DNA of 42,023 bases from Pseudomonadota bacterium (GTDB lineage Bacteria > Pseudomonadota > Alphaproteobacteria > UBA828), in assembly GCA_027624955.1 (NCBI GenBank), contig JAQBTG010000035.1, forward strand, positions 1 to 42,023, written 5' to 3'. Both the position numbers and the translations under genes were made by a program. Positions 8,148 through 16,254 of the stretch are shown here, piece after piece (the first letter of the stretch is position 1; each line of letters starts with the position of its first letter). The notes beneath the pieces are model-generated. The model had not been told where the DNA came from. It worked only from the letters and a program-made list of their open reading frames with translations, and ran no database searches.

Positions 8148-10268
8148 TCAGATGAAATGAATGACCATGTTGCGGTATTCGTCAAGATAACCGGTCTGTT
8201 TGTCCTGCAGGACAATGGTGGTGATCGGCGTGTGAATGACCGCCGGGCCGGTAATTTCGTTGCCGGGCGTAAGGCGCTCAAAATCGTAAATATCGGATTC
8301 GACCAGAGCGCCCGCAGCATCAACGAAGATCGGTCGACGCCCGGTTATAGCAGCGCTAGCATCTTTGCCGCCGAGCGCCATTTTCTCGATTTCTGGGCGT
8401 TTCATCAGGCCACGCGCGGTGAGCCGGAACATGGTCATTTCCATGCCCGCCGCACGGTAGGCTGAGCCCTTGCCAAATTTGCGTTCGTACAGTGCCTCGA
8501 AATCATCGACCAGGGCGGCCAGAGCGTCTTCGTCCAGAGGCGTTTTGCCACGTACCGGAGTCGTCACCTCATGTACTTGGCGGCCATAGCGAAGATCGAT
8601 CGACCATTCGAAGGCGGTACCAGAATCGGCGAAACCTTCCTTGGCCAGCTGAGCTTTTGCGTCGCCGATCATGGATTCATAGATGGCGTTGATATCTTCG
8701 GCAGGACTTGGCACTGGCAGGGTCTTGGTGACACTGTACTCATGAACAATATCCGCTGAAACCAAGCCGAATGCGCAGTTCACCGACGCGGTGTACGGAA
8801 CGACAATTCGTTTAACATTCAATTCCGCGCCGAAGATGCCGCAGACGATCGGACAGCTTCCGCCAAAAGCATGAAGTACGAAATCGCGCGGATCGAGGCC
8901 GCGCTCGACCGTAATTTCATGAATAAGGTCGGAGATTTGCGCCGCTGCAATTCGGAATATCCCAATCGCCGCTTCTTCCACACCGAGGCCAAGCGGATCG
9001 GCGATCTTCTCCTTAAAAATAGTGCGCGTGCGCTCCAGGTCGAGGGTTATCGCGCCGCCGAGGAAATTTTCTGGATCCATGTAACCAACGAGGATCATGA
9101 CGTCGGTTAGTGTTGGCTCTTCACCACCCTGGCCGTAGCAGATCGGTCCCGGCCGGGCGCCAGCACTGCGCGGACCGACGCTCGGCACATTGGTGCGCGG
9201 GTCGAGCGACACGATACTGCCGCCACCAGCGCCGATAGACACCACTTCGATTTTCGGAGCGACATAGTGAAATCGGTCGACCATCGGCTCGCGCGCGTAA
9301 TCGAACTCGCCGCCCTGAATGACTCCGACCTTGAACGTGGTGCCGCCCATATCGGCGGCGATGACATCATCGTCGCCCATCAAATGGCCAAGATATCGGC
9401 TGCCGATAACACCCGCCGCCGGGCCACACTCAATCATTCCGACGGCTCGTCCTGCGGCCTCCTTGGCCGGCAATAGCCCGCCATAGCCCTGCATCACCAG
9501 CAGCGGCCCGTCATAGCCCTCGGCTGTGAGCAGGTCCTGTAGATTGTTGAGATACAGGGACGCGATGTTGCCGGCATAGGCGTTGATTACAGTGGTCGAA
9601 GTTCGCTCATATTCGCCTGGCACTGGCGCGATGTCGCTCGACAGCGACACATATATCGAAGGCGCCACGCGCTGAATCACCTCGCGCACGGCGTGCTCAT
9701 GTTCAGCGTTGTAAAACGACCAGAGAAAGCAGACGGCGAGCGCTTCGACGCCTTTCTCTTCAACTAGATGGCGCACCGCTTTTTCAGTGGCTTCCAGGTC
9801 GAGGGCGCGCAGCACCGCGCCTTTGTAATCGACCCGCTCGGGCAGGCCGCAAATACGATCACCCGGCACAAGCGGTTCGGCACGCTCGGTCGCCACCGGA
9901 TGCTTGATGCCGTCTTCGCTGAGCCCGCCCCAGCGGCCATAGGCGCCGCGCGTGATCAGGAGCGTATCCTCGAATCCCTCGGTGGTGAGCAAGCCGGTAA
10001 GCGCGCCATCGCGGGTGAGCAGCGTATTGTCGACAACAGTTGAGCCATGCACGAACAGCGACGTGGCGGCGAACAATTCGGCGAAAGAGAGGCCCATGGT
10101 ATCGGCGGCGGAGCGAATAGAATTCATCACGCCTTCAGCAAAATTGGGCGGCGTTGAGAGAGCTTTGCCGAGATAAAGCGGCTCTCCCGGCGCAAAGACG
10201 ATGGTATCGGTGCATGTGCCGCCGACGTCGGTGGCAACGACATAGCGTTTGCTTTTCGATTTTTCCAT
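8148..10268 (-). CDS. Hydantoinase A / oxoprolinase family ATPase subunit (HyuA-1)
   Basis: A 706-residue HyuA-family subunit, which binds ATP and activates the substrate carbonyl by phosphorylation. Two actin-like ATPase phosphate loops are visible: DVGGTCTD at 14-21 and DMGGTT at 306-311, followed by a GAGGGS loop. It is the first gene of a five-gene minus-strand operon (hyuA, hyuB, zinc ribbon, amidase, nitronate monooxygenase). The 220 bases upstream, shared with the divergent MOSC gene, must hold its promoter. The size fits the N-methylhydantoinase/acetone carboxylase beta type. The substrate remains open: hydantoin, lactam or ketone. Confidence 0.93.
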   Translation of the reverse strand: MEKSKSKRYVVATDVGGTCTDTIVFAPGEPLYLGKALSTPPNFAEGVMNSIRSAADTMGLSFAELFAATSLFVHGSTVVDNTLLTRDGALTGLLTTEGFEDTLLITRGAYGRWGGLSEDGIKHPVATERAEPLVPGDRICGLPERVDYKGAVLRALDLEATEKAVRHLVEEKGVEALAVCFLWSFYNAEHEHAVREVIQRVAPSIYVSLSSDIAPVPGEYERTSTTVINAYAGNIASLYLNNLQDLLTAEGYDGPLLVMQGYGGLLPAKEAAGRAVGMIECGPAAGVIGSRYLGHLMGDDDVIAADMGGTTFKVGVIQGGEFDYAREPMVDRFHYVAPKIEVVSIGAGGGSIVSLDPRTNVPSVGPRSAGARPGPICYGQGGEEPTLTDVMILVGYMDPENFLGGAITLDLERTRTIFKEKIADPLGLGVEEAAIGIFRIAAAQISDLIHEITVERGLDPRDFVLHAFGGSCPIVCGIFGAELNVKRIVVPYTASVNCAFGLVSADIVHEYSVTKTLPVPSPAEDINAIYESMIGDAKAQLAKEGFADSGTAFEWSIDLRYGRQVHEVTTPVRGKTPLDEDALAALVDDFEALYERKFGKGSAYRAAGMEMTMFRLTARGLMKRPEIEKMALGGKDASAAITGRRPIFVDAAGALVESDIYDFERLTPGNEITGPAVIHTPITTIVLQDKQTGYLDEYRNMVIHFI

Positions 10269-10488
10269 AAGGCGCCTAATTTCGGTCGAATATTGCAGCC
10301 TCCATAATGGCGCGCGGGGCGCAACGGAACAATTACTCCTGCAACGTTATTTCGCTGCGTTTCAGCCGCAGCCGGCTGTTAGAATACGGCTTCCAGCTGG
10401 ATGCATTCCAGCCCTGCCAACCCGGCCTCAGGACGTGGCACGCAATCTGAGACCTAACTGACGATGGCGCACAACGAGGAGACGGCAC
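10269..10488. other. Divergent intergenic region, hyuA-1 / MOSC gene
   Basis: The 220 bases separate two divergently transcribed genes and must contain promoters for both. I could not pick out a convincing -35/-10 pair or a clear operator. A GAGGAG ribosome-binding site lies just before the MOSC gene. Confidence 0.5.
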
Positions 10489-11343
10489 ATGACGAGCCAA
10501 TCGAACGCCGTCGGAACCATCCAGAACATCTGGCGCTATGCCGTGAAGTCGATGGGCGGCGAAGAATTGGGCGAGGCCCTCGTTACCGAAGGCGGGCTCT
10601 TAGGCGATCGCGGCTATGCCGTGATCGACCAGGCGAATGGCAAGGTCGGCAGCGCCAAAATGCCGAAAAAATGGGGCAGCCTGCTGACCCTCAGCTCCGC
10701 CTACAGCGCGCCGCCGAGCGCAGGCGCGCCGTTGCCACCGGTGCAGATTAACTGGCCGGGCGGGGAAAGCGTGATCAGCGGCGGGGGCGATATAGACGCC
10801 CGCCTGTCCGAGACCGTTGGGCGGCCGGTCGCGCTGACGACGGTGCGCCCCGAGACCGTCAGCCTCGAACGTATGGACCCCCTCGAAGCCGAGGAAACCA
10901 TTCTCGATATCGGCGAAATCATGATGGCGGGCCGCTTTTCCGACTATGCCGCAATCCACCTGCTGACCACCGCAACCCTCGCCCGCCTATCCGAGCTTAG
11001 CCCCGGCATCGCTTTCGATGCCAAGCGCTTCCGCCCCAACCTAATTATCGAGGCGGCGGAAGGCCGGCACGGCTTCGTTGAGAATGACTGGGTCGGGCGC
11101 ACCGTCGCCATCGGCAAAGACGTGCGTCTGCACATCACCGACCCCACACCCAGGTGTCTGATCCCGACCCAGGCACAGCATGGTGGCATCGAAAAGGACA
11201 TGAAAATCGTCTCCACCATCGTCGAACATAACAGCCTGCCGGTCCCCGTCCTCGACAACGAAGTGCTGCCTTGTGTTGGCGTCTACGGCTTTGTGTTGAA
11301 GGGCGGAGATATGCGCCAGGGAGATACGATCCGGGTCGAGTGA
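10489..11343 (+). CDS. MOSC domain-containing protein (mARC/YcbX-like)
   Basis: A 284-residue protein with an N-terminal MOSC_N beta-barrel region (about 8-100) and a C-terminal MOSC domain (about 130-282). The typical KRFRPN segment is at 179-184, and the conserved cysteine that ligates molybdenum in mARC proteins is Cys223 in TPRCLIPT. Homologues reduce N-hydroxylated compounds such as hydroxylamines and amidoximes, often with a separate ferredoxin-type partner; no such domain or gene is seen here. A GAGGAG site precedes the start. It is convergent with the tartrate-dehydratase-like gene, only 13 bases between stops. Its place between nitrogen-ring catabolic operons fits a role with N-oxygenated compounds, but that is inference. 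Confidence 0.88.
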   Translation: MTSQSNAVGTIQNIWRYAVKSMGGEELGEALVTEGGLLGDRGYAVIDQANGKVGSAKMPKKWGSLLTLSSAYSAPPSAGAPLPPVQINWPGGESVISGGGDIDARLSETVGRPVALTTVRPETVSLERMDPLEAEETILDIGEIMMAGRFSDYAAIHLLTTATLARLSELSPGIAFDAKRFRPNLIIEAAEGRHGFVENDWVGRTVAIGKDVRLHITDPTPRCLIPTQAQHGGIEKDMKIVSTIVEHNSLPVPVLDNEVLPCVGVYGFVLKGGDMRQGDTIRVE

Positions 11344-11356
11344 AACCGTCCGCCGC

Positions 11357-12514
11357 TTAATCCAACAACCGCTTGAGCACATCATAAAGCGCCGCCTTGC
11401 GTTCGAAGCCGATGCCTGGGGCATCGGGCAGCATGACGTAGCCGTCTTCTATTGGGGTGTCGTCGGCGAAGCCGCCGAAGGGTTGGAAGACGCCGGGGTA
11501 GGATTCGCAGCCGCCGAGATTGAGCGCGCCTGTCAAAGCTAAGGCGAGGAGGTTGCCGCCGTGTGGGATGAAGCGGCGAGGCGACCAGCCCAGCTCCTGC
11601 ATCATATCGACAATGGCGATGGTCTCTAAGACGCCGTAGGCCAGGGCAGGATCGAATTGCAGATAGTCGACGCTCCGGCGCAGGCCGCCATGGCGGATGA
11701 GGTTGGTGGCGTCTTGCAGGGAAAGTAGATTCTCCCCGGTGGCGACGGCATGTGGGTAGCACCGCACGATTTCGGCATTGAGAGCATAATCGAGGGGATC
11801 GCCAGGCTCTTCAAACCAGCGCAGACCATAGGGCGCCATGGCCGCGCCATATTTGAGCGCGGTCTCGATATCGAAGCGGCCGTTGGCGTCCACCGCCAAG
11901 CGCCCGCCATCGCCGCCCAATAGCTCCAGCACGGCCTCGATGCGCCTGATGTCGTCGTCGAGCGGCGCGCCACCGATCTTGATTTTCACCCAGCCATAGC
12001 CCGTGTCCAAGTACCCGCGGACCTCTGCCAGCAGGCCCGGGATGCCTTTTTCTTCATCGTAATAGCCGCCCGCCGCGTAGACGAAAACTCGGTTTTCCGC
12101 CGCTTCGCCGCCGAGCAAACGCCAAAGTGGCACACCGGCTACCTTGGCGGCGGCGTCCCACAGCGCGATCTCTATTGCAGCCACGGCAACGGCACGCTCG
12201 CCGTGGCCGCCGGGCTTTTCGTTTTGCATCATGGCGGCGCGGAGAGCTTTGGGGTCGAGATTATCGCCGGCTTGGTTTTGCTGCTGTTCCGGCGTCAGGT
12301 CGAGGATACGTGGTGCCAGGCGGGCGCGGATCACTTCTCCTTGCGCGTAGCGGCCATTCGAATTGAAGCCGAAACCGATGATCGGTTTGCCATCGCGAAT
12401 TACGTCGGTGACCACGGCCACCGCGCTCACCGTCATCTTGCTGAAATCGATAACGGCGTTGCGCATGGCAGCACCCATGGGAACGCTCTTCTCGCGTATT
12501 TCGACAATGCGCAT
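11357..12514 (-). CDS. Enolase-superfamily dehydratase, D-tartrate dehydratase (TarD)-like
   Basis: A 385-residue enolase-superfamily protein that strongly resembles Bradyrhizobium D-tartrate dehydratase (D-tartrate to oxaloacetate). Seen here: the NEKPGG loop with Lys100, the KIK motif (Lys177, Lys179), metal ligands Asp209, Glu235 and Glu261, and the general acid/base pair Asp288/His318 in QFDP and IPHGG. Segments such as FNSNGRY (50-56) and AGDNLDP (82-88) also match TarD as I recall it. It is the last gene of the pxpBC operon, 9 bases after pxpC-1. The product may be an oxaloacetate-type 2-oxoacid from a dihydroxy diacid. Substrate identity should be treated as probable, not certain, because loops near the active site differ between close relatives. 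Confidence 0.88.
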   Translation of the reverse strand: MRIVEIREKSVPMGAAMRNAVIDFSKMTVSAVAVVTDVIRDGKPIIGFGFNSNGRYAQGEVIRARLAPRILDLTPEQQQNQAGDNLDPKALRAAMMQNEKPGGHGERAVAVAAIEIALWDAAAKVAGVPLWRLLGGEAAENRVFVYAAGGYYDEEKGIPGLLAEVRGYLDTGYGWVKIKIGGAPLDDDIRRIEAVLELLGGDGGRLAVDANGRFDIETALKYGAAMAPYGLRWFEEPGDPLDYALNAEIVRCYPHAVATGENLLSLQDATNLIRHGGLRRSVDYLQFDPALAYGVLETIAIVDMMQELGWSPRRFIPHGGNLLALALTGALNLGGCESYPGVFQPFGGFADDTPIEDGYVMLPDAPGIGFERKAALYDVLKRLLD

Positions 12515-12523
12515 GGGAGCGAC

Positions 12524-13498
12524 TTATGCCTTTACGATGCTGTCTTCGCCACACAGCGCATTGATGGCGCGCTTGCGGGCCTGCGCTTCTTCCACCGAGA
12601 TGAGCTCGAACGCATAATGCTCGTTGGGGCGCGATTGGCCGAGCTTCCAGAACGCGGCGGAAGGCACGGTGAAGGGGTTGATAAAGCCGCCCAGCGTCAA
12701 GGTATCGTGCAGCAGAATGATCGGCGTCTGGCCGCAGAGATTAATCGCGCCGATGGGATAGCCGTGATCGATGGTGTTGGACGGGTCGGAACCGTTCTCG
12801 GGCGCCTTATTGGTCGCCTTGTCGGTGAACGTCCATTCCGGTCCTTCGAGGCGAAAGCCGACACGGTTGCTTTTTGGCGAGAGCTTCCAATCGCTTGTCA
12901 AAAAGCGCTTCTGCCCGGCGGCATCGATCCAATCATCATTGGGTCCGGCGCAAACTTCTATCTGCCAGCGCCCGTTCGCGGATATCGCCGGGCGGCTAGA
13001 ATTCTTGACCTTCCGGTCCGGTACGCCTTCCCCGGCTCCGATCGGAATCTCGCCGCCGACTTGCAGCGCCGCGCCATTCAGGCCGCCGCAATCGCCGAGC
13101 ACGAATGTCGCGCGTGAGCCAAGAAACGGCGGCGTATCGATCGCGCCGGCAATTGCGATATAGGCGCGTGCGCCGTTTATCGCTGAGCCCAATACAAGCA
13201 CCTGCCCAGCAGCAACGGCGATGCTTTGCCAAAGCGGCACGGGCGCGCCATCGAGCTTAGCCACCATGTCGGCGCCGCAAATGGCGATTACGGTGGCAGC
13301 CCCGAATCTCAGCGATGGGCCGATGAACTGGCATTCGAGCGCCGCCGCGCCCGGTGCATTGCCAACCAGGATATTGGCGAGGCGGAAAGACCAATGATCG
13401 ATCGGCCCGGACGGCGGGAAACCCATGCCGAACGCGCCCTTGCGGCCGGGAAAATCCTGCACGCAGGTTTCGAGTCCAGCTTTCAATACTTCGATCAT
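12524..13498 (-). CDS. PxpC/KipA-type biotin-dependent carboxyltransferase-like subunit, copy 1
   Basis: A 324-residue protein of the AHS2 family, the PxpC (KipA) subunit of prokaryotic 5-oxoprolinase, also homologous to part of urea carboxylase. Typical motifs are LETCVQDFPGRKG near the N-terminus, FPPSGPIDHWSFRLAN, and GPNDDW in the middle. The ATG at 13498 is chosen because it overlaps the upstream stop as ATGA and fits the family N-terminus; an earlier in-frame start adds 12 unrelated residues. It is closely similar to the second copy at 15275-16252 (for example LECQFMGP against LECQFIGP). Here it is separated from its PxpB partner by a dehydrogenase gene. PxpA is not present. Confidence 0.92.
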   Translation of the reverse strand: MIEVLKAGLETCVQDFPGRKGAFGMGFPPSGPIDHWSFRLANILVGNAPGAAALECQFIGPSLRFGAATVIAICGADMVAKLDGAPVPLWQSIAVAAGQVLVLGSAINGARAYIAIAGAIDTPPFLGSRATFVLGDCGGLNGAALQVGGEIPIGAGEGVPDRKVKNSSRPAISANGRWQIEVCAGPNDDWIDAAGQKRFLTSDWKLSPKSNRVGFRLEGPEWTFTDKATNKAPENGSDPSNTIDHGYPIGAINLCGQTPIILLHDTLTLGGFINPFTVPSAAFWKLGQSRPNEHYAFELISVEEAQARKRAINALCGEDSIVKA

Positions 13499-14391
13499 AA
13501 GCGCGGCGCCTTCACACCGGCGCGCTCGCACCAATGATCCAAGAGGGCGGAGAAATCCTTGTCATGAAACTTCGTGCTGCGCGCCAGGCTGACGCTTTCG
13601 CGCGCCGCCGCGGCGATCGGCAACGGCACCTTGACTTGATTGGCGGCATTTAAGATCAGAGATAAATCTTTATGCGCAAGATCGATCGCGAAGCCGGGCT
13701 CGATATCGCCAGTCAGTACCTTCGTGGCGTAGTTGATTTTGAGCTGGCCGTTGGTCGCCGTCGTACCATGAATGACATCGAGCGTGGTTTGCAAATCTAG
13801 GCCGAAGCGGGCGGAAAGCGTCAGCACTTCAGCATTCATCTGGCACGAGACGATGGCGAGATAATTGTTCACCAGCTTCGTGCGCATGCCGCTGCCGACC
13901 GCGCCGCAATGGTGGATGGTGGTGCCCATGGCTTCGAGAAGTGGACGCACGCGGACTAAATCTGCGTCCGACGCGCCGACCATAAAGAGGCTTTCTCCAG
14001 CATTGGCGTGTTGGGCGAGGCGGCCAACCGGCGCATCCACCATCGCCATACCGGACTTGTCGAGTTTCGCCGCAAGGGCGTCGGTCGTTAGCGGATCGAC
14101 AGTGCTCATGTCGAGAAGAAGCATGCCTTCCCGGCCATGGGCGAGCACCCCGCCCTCGCCGAGCACAACGGCTTCTACTTCCGGCGAGCCTGGCAGCATG
14201 GTGACGACGATATCGCTGGCCGCGGTCAACTCGGCGATCGAGGCGGTTTCGGTCGCGCCCAATTGGACGAGCACGCTGACCGGCGTCGGCGAGACATCGA
14301 ACACGCTTAGTTGGAAGCCCTTGTTTTGAAGGTTGCTCGCCATGCCTTTACCCATGGCGCCGAGGCCGATAAACCCAATGCGTTCGGTCAT
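13495..14391 (-). CDS. NAD(P)-dependent 3-hydroxyacid dehydrogenase, YihU-like
   Basis: A 298-residue beta-hydroxyacid dehydrogenase (HIBADH family). The dinucleotide loop is GLGAMG at 9-14, the substrate loop DMST at 94-97, and the catalytic lysine Lys172 in TKLVNN. The signature DAPVGR (119-124) differs from the usual DAPVSGG and matches the sulfolactaldehyde reductase YihU group, as does the FAIDLAHKDL stretch in the C-terminal half. The ATG at 14391 is preceded by AAGGAC at a suitable distance; an upstream in-frame start would overlap pxpB-1. It lies inside the second pxpBC pair and its stop overlaps pxpC-1. It likely reduces or oxidises a short aldehyde acid such as a semialdehyde. Confidence 0.9.
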   Translation of the reverse strand: MTERIGFIGLGAMGKGMASNLQNKGFQLSVFDVSPTPVSVLVQLGATETASIAELTAASDIVVTMLPGSPEVEAVVLGEGGVLAHGREGMLLLDMSTVDPLTTDALAAKLDKSGMAMVDAPVGRLAQHANAGESLFMVGASDADLVRVRPLLEAMGTTIHHCGAVGSGMRTKLVNNYLAIVSCQMNAEVLTLSARFGLDLQTTLDVIHGTTATNGQLKINYATKVLTGDIEPGFAIDLAHKDLSLILNAANQVKVPLPIAAAARESVSLARSTKFHDKDFSALLDHWCERAGVKAPRL

Positions 14392-14408
14392 GATTGTTGC
14401 GTCCTTGT

Positions 14409-15278
14409 CTAAAATTTTCCGTCTGGGTTGAGCGACGCCACCCACTTCTTGTAGGCACCGACCGAGAAGCGCTGATAGGCGGTGATGTTGAACTCATAAC
14501 TGCCATCCGCCACCCGGGCCTCGATATATTCGAACTCTTCTGCGCCGATGGGCATGAATTTCACCCGGTCGGCGGCGTCGAGCAGCACGACGCGGTCCTT
14601 GAAAATCGGGTGACGTTGGCGCGGGTCCCATAGCGGTACCGGCACGCGGCCGATCAAATTGTAACCACCCGGCCCGGGCGTGGTGTAGACTGAGGTCGAG
14701 AGCCCGCCGACGCCGATCGCGCCAAGCGTCGTCCAGGTGCGCGGCGGATTATATTTGGGCGAGGTGATAGCGCATCTCGGATCGAGCGCGCGCAACAACG
14801 GCAGGCCCGGCGTCGAACACACCGCGACCACCCAATGCTCGGTGCCGGAATGGACACGCGCCAACTGCTTGGCGTCATCAAGGCCGTTGATACGGGCGAC
14901 GTAATCGGGATCATATTCGCGCGGGGATATCTTCTCGCTGTAATCCTCAACGCATTGCCGGCTCCAAGGGTCGAGATACATCGCCGGCAGATAGGCGAGA
15001 CGGCTCTCAAGCTCAAGCTCCTCGACCGAGCCCAAGCCACCAATCAGACGTTCCAGTTCCGTTTGCAAATCCGCGTAAGAGATTTCGTCCGAATCATATT
15101 CAACAACGAGAGAATTATAGGACGGGTTGGTATCAATCACCCCCCGCGTTTGATCCTGCTTGAGCGCCGCCGTCAGGCCGAGCGCGAGAAAATTGAGATC
15201 GATGCTGCCATCGTCGCCGAACTGTACCAAGATGAATTGATCGCCGCCTGGCAGAAATTTAGCCTCGTCAAACTTCAT
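14409..15278 (-). CDS. PxpB/KipI-type (AHS1) subunit, copy 1
   Basis: A 289-residue protein of the AHS1 family, homologous to PxpB (KipI) of 5-oxoprolinase. Its C-terminal half carries the family core: the HSGTEHW motif, PKYNPPRTW and a glycine-rich TTPGPGGYNLIGRVPVPLW-like stretch. Its ATG overlaps the stop of pxpC-2 (ATGA), so the two pairs are translationally linked. PxpB and PxpC together form the ATP-using part that phosphorylates or opens a cyclic amide; PxpA, the LamB/YcsF part, would normally be required and is missing nearby. About 290 residues is slightly longer than E. coli PxpB, as is usual for this acid-catabolism subgroup. Confidence 0.9.
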   Translation of the reverse strand: MKFDEAKFLPGGDQFILVQFGDDGSIDLNFLALGLTAALKQDQTRGVIDTNPSYNSLVVEYDSDEISYADLQTELERLIGGLGSVEELELESRLAYLPAMYLDPWSRQCVEDYSEKISPREYDPDYVARINGLDDAKQLARVHSGTEHWVVAVCSTPGLPLLRALDPRCAITSPKYNPPRTWTTLGAIGVGGLSTSVYTTPGPGGYNLIGRVPVPLWDPRQRHPIFKDRVVLLDAADRVKFMPIGAEEFEYIEARVADGSYEFNITAYQRFSVGAYKKWVASLNPDGKF

Positions 15279-16252
15279 GCGATGCTCTCCTCGGTACAGA
15301 GTTTATCGATGGCGCGGCGCGCATCTTGCGCCTCTTCCACCGAGATCCGGTGGAACCGGTAGATATCGTTGGGCTTGGACTGGGCCAGCTTCCAGAACGC
15401 CGCCGAAGGGACGGTGAACGGATTAATAAAGCCCCCAGCGCTCGGCGCGTCATTGACCAGGATAATCGGCGTCTGGCCGCAAAGATTGACCGAGCCCACC
15501 GGATAACCGTGATCGAGAATGTTCGATGGGTGCTCGCCATGTTCCGGCCCCTTGGTGCTAGCCTTTTCGGCGAACAGCCAATCCGGCCCCTCCAAGCGGT
15601 AGCCGGTGCGGTTGCTGCGCGCCTGAAGCTTCCATTCGCTAGTGAGGAACCGGTCGATCCCCTCCGCTGTGATCCAATCGTCATTCGGCCCCTGCACCAC
15701 TTCGATTTGCCACTCTTTGCCGTTGGCAATAGCTGGGCGGCACGCCTCTTTCACGCGCCTTCCTGGAACGCCCTCCCCGCCATTCGCGTGCAAGATTTGA
15801 CCGACCTTCAGGGCGTGGCCGTCGACGCCACCGACACCAGCCATGTGGAACGTTGCGCGCGCACCAAGCACCGATGGAACCTCTATGCCGCCCGAAATCG
15901 CGAGATAGGCGCGCGCGCCTTTGCTGGCAAAACCGCAAGCCAATTTCTGACCGGCCGTCACAGTCAGGCTTTCCCACATGGGAATGGCGGTGCCGTCGAT
16001 CGTGGCGTTCATTTGAGCACCGCATAGAGCAATCACACAAGTGCCGCTAAAAACCAATGTCGGACCCATAAATTGACACTCCAATCCGGCGGCGGCGGGT
16101 TCATTGCCGACCAATATATTGGCGAGGCGAAAGGACCACATATCGAACGGGCCAGAAGGCGGAAACCCTTGCTCCCAAAAGCCGCGGCGGCCGGGGAAAT
16201 CCTGCACGGATGTTTCCAGACCAGCTTTCTCCACTGCGATCACAACCGCCAT
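15275..16252 (-). CDS. PxpC/KipA-type biotin-dependent carboxyltransferase-like subunit, copy 2
   Basis: A 325-residue AHS2-family protein, paralogue of the copy at 12524-13498. The same landmarks occur in order: LETSVQDFPGRRG, FPPSGPFDMWSFRLAN, LECQFMGP, GPNDDW and the C-terminal GGFINPFTVPSAAFWKLAQS. It follows pxpB-2 by 2 bases and overlaps pxpB-1 by 4, so it lies in the most compact part of the operon. The two copies share most motif sequence but differ enough to exclude a very recent duplication. Different substrates, or hetero-oligomers mixing both pairs, are possible. Confidence 0.92.
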   Translation of the reverse strand: MAVVIAVEKAGLETSVQDFPGRRGFWEQGFPPSGPFDMWSFRLANILVGNEPAAAGLECQFMGPTLVFSGTCVIALCGAQMNATIDGTAIPMWESLTVTAGQKLACGFASKGARAYLAISGGIEVPSVLGARATFHMAGVGGVDGHALKVGQILHANGGEGVPGRRVKEACRPAIANGKEWQIEVVQGPNDDWITAEGIDRFLTSEWKLQARSNRTGYRLEGPDWLFAEKASTKGPEHGEHPSNILDHGYPVGSVNLCGQTPIILVNDAPSAGGFINPFTVPSAAFWKLAQSKPNDIYRFHRISVEEAQDARRAIDKLCTEESIA

Positions 16253-16254
16253 GA

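Noticed and set aside
4252-10268. Complete acetone carboxylase operon
   Set aside because: The gamma-like protein is only half the normal size, and the neighbours include a carbamoyl-amidase-type enzyme, so a ketone carboxylase is less likely than amide chemistry.
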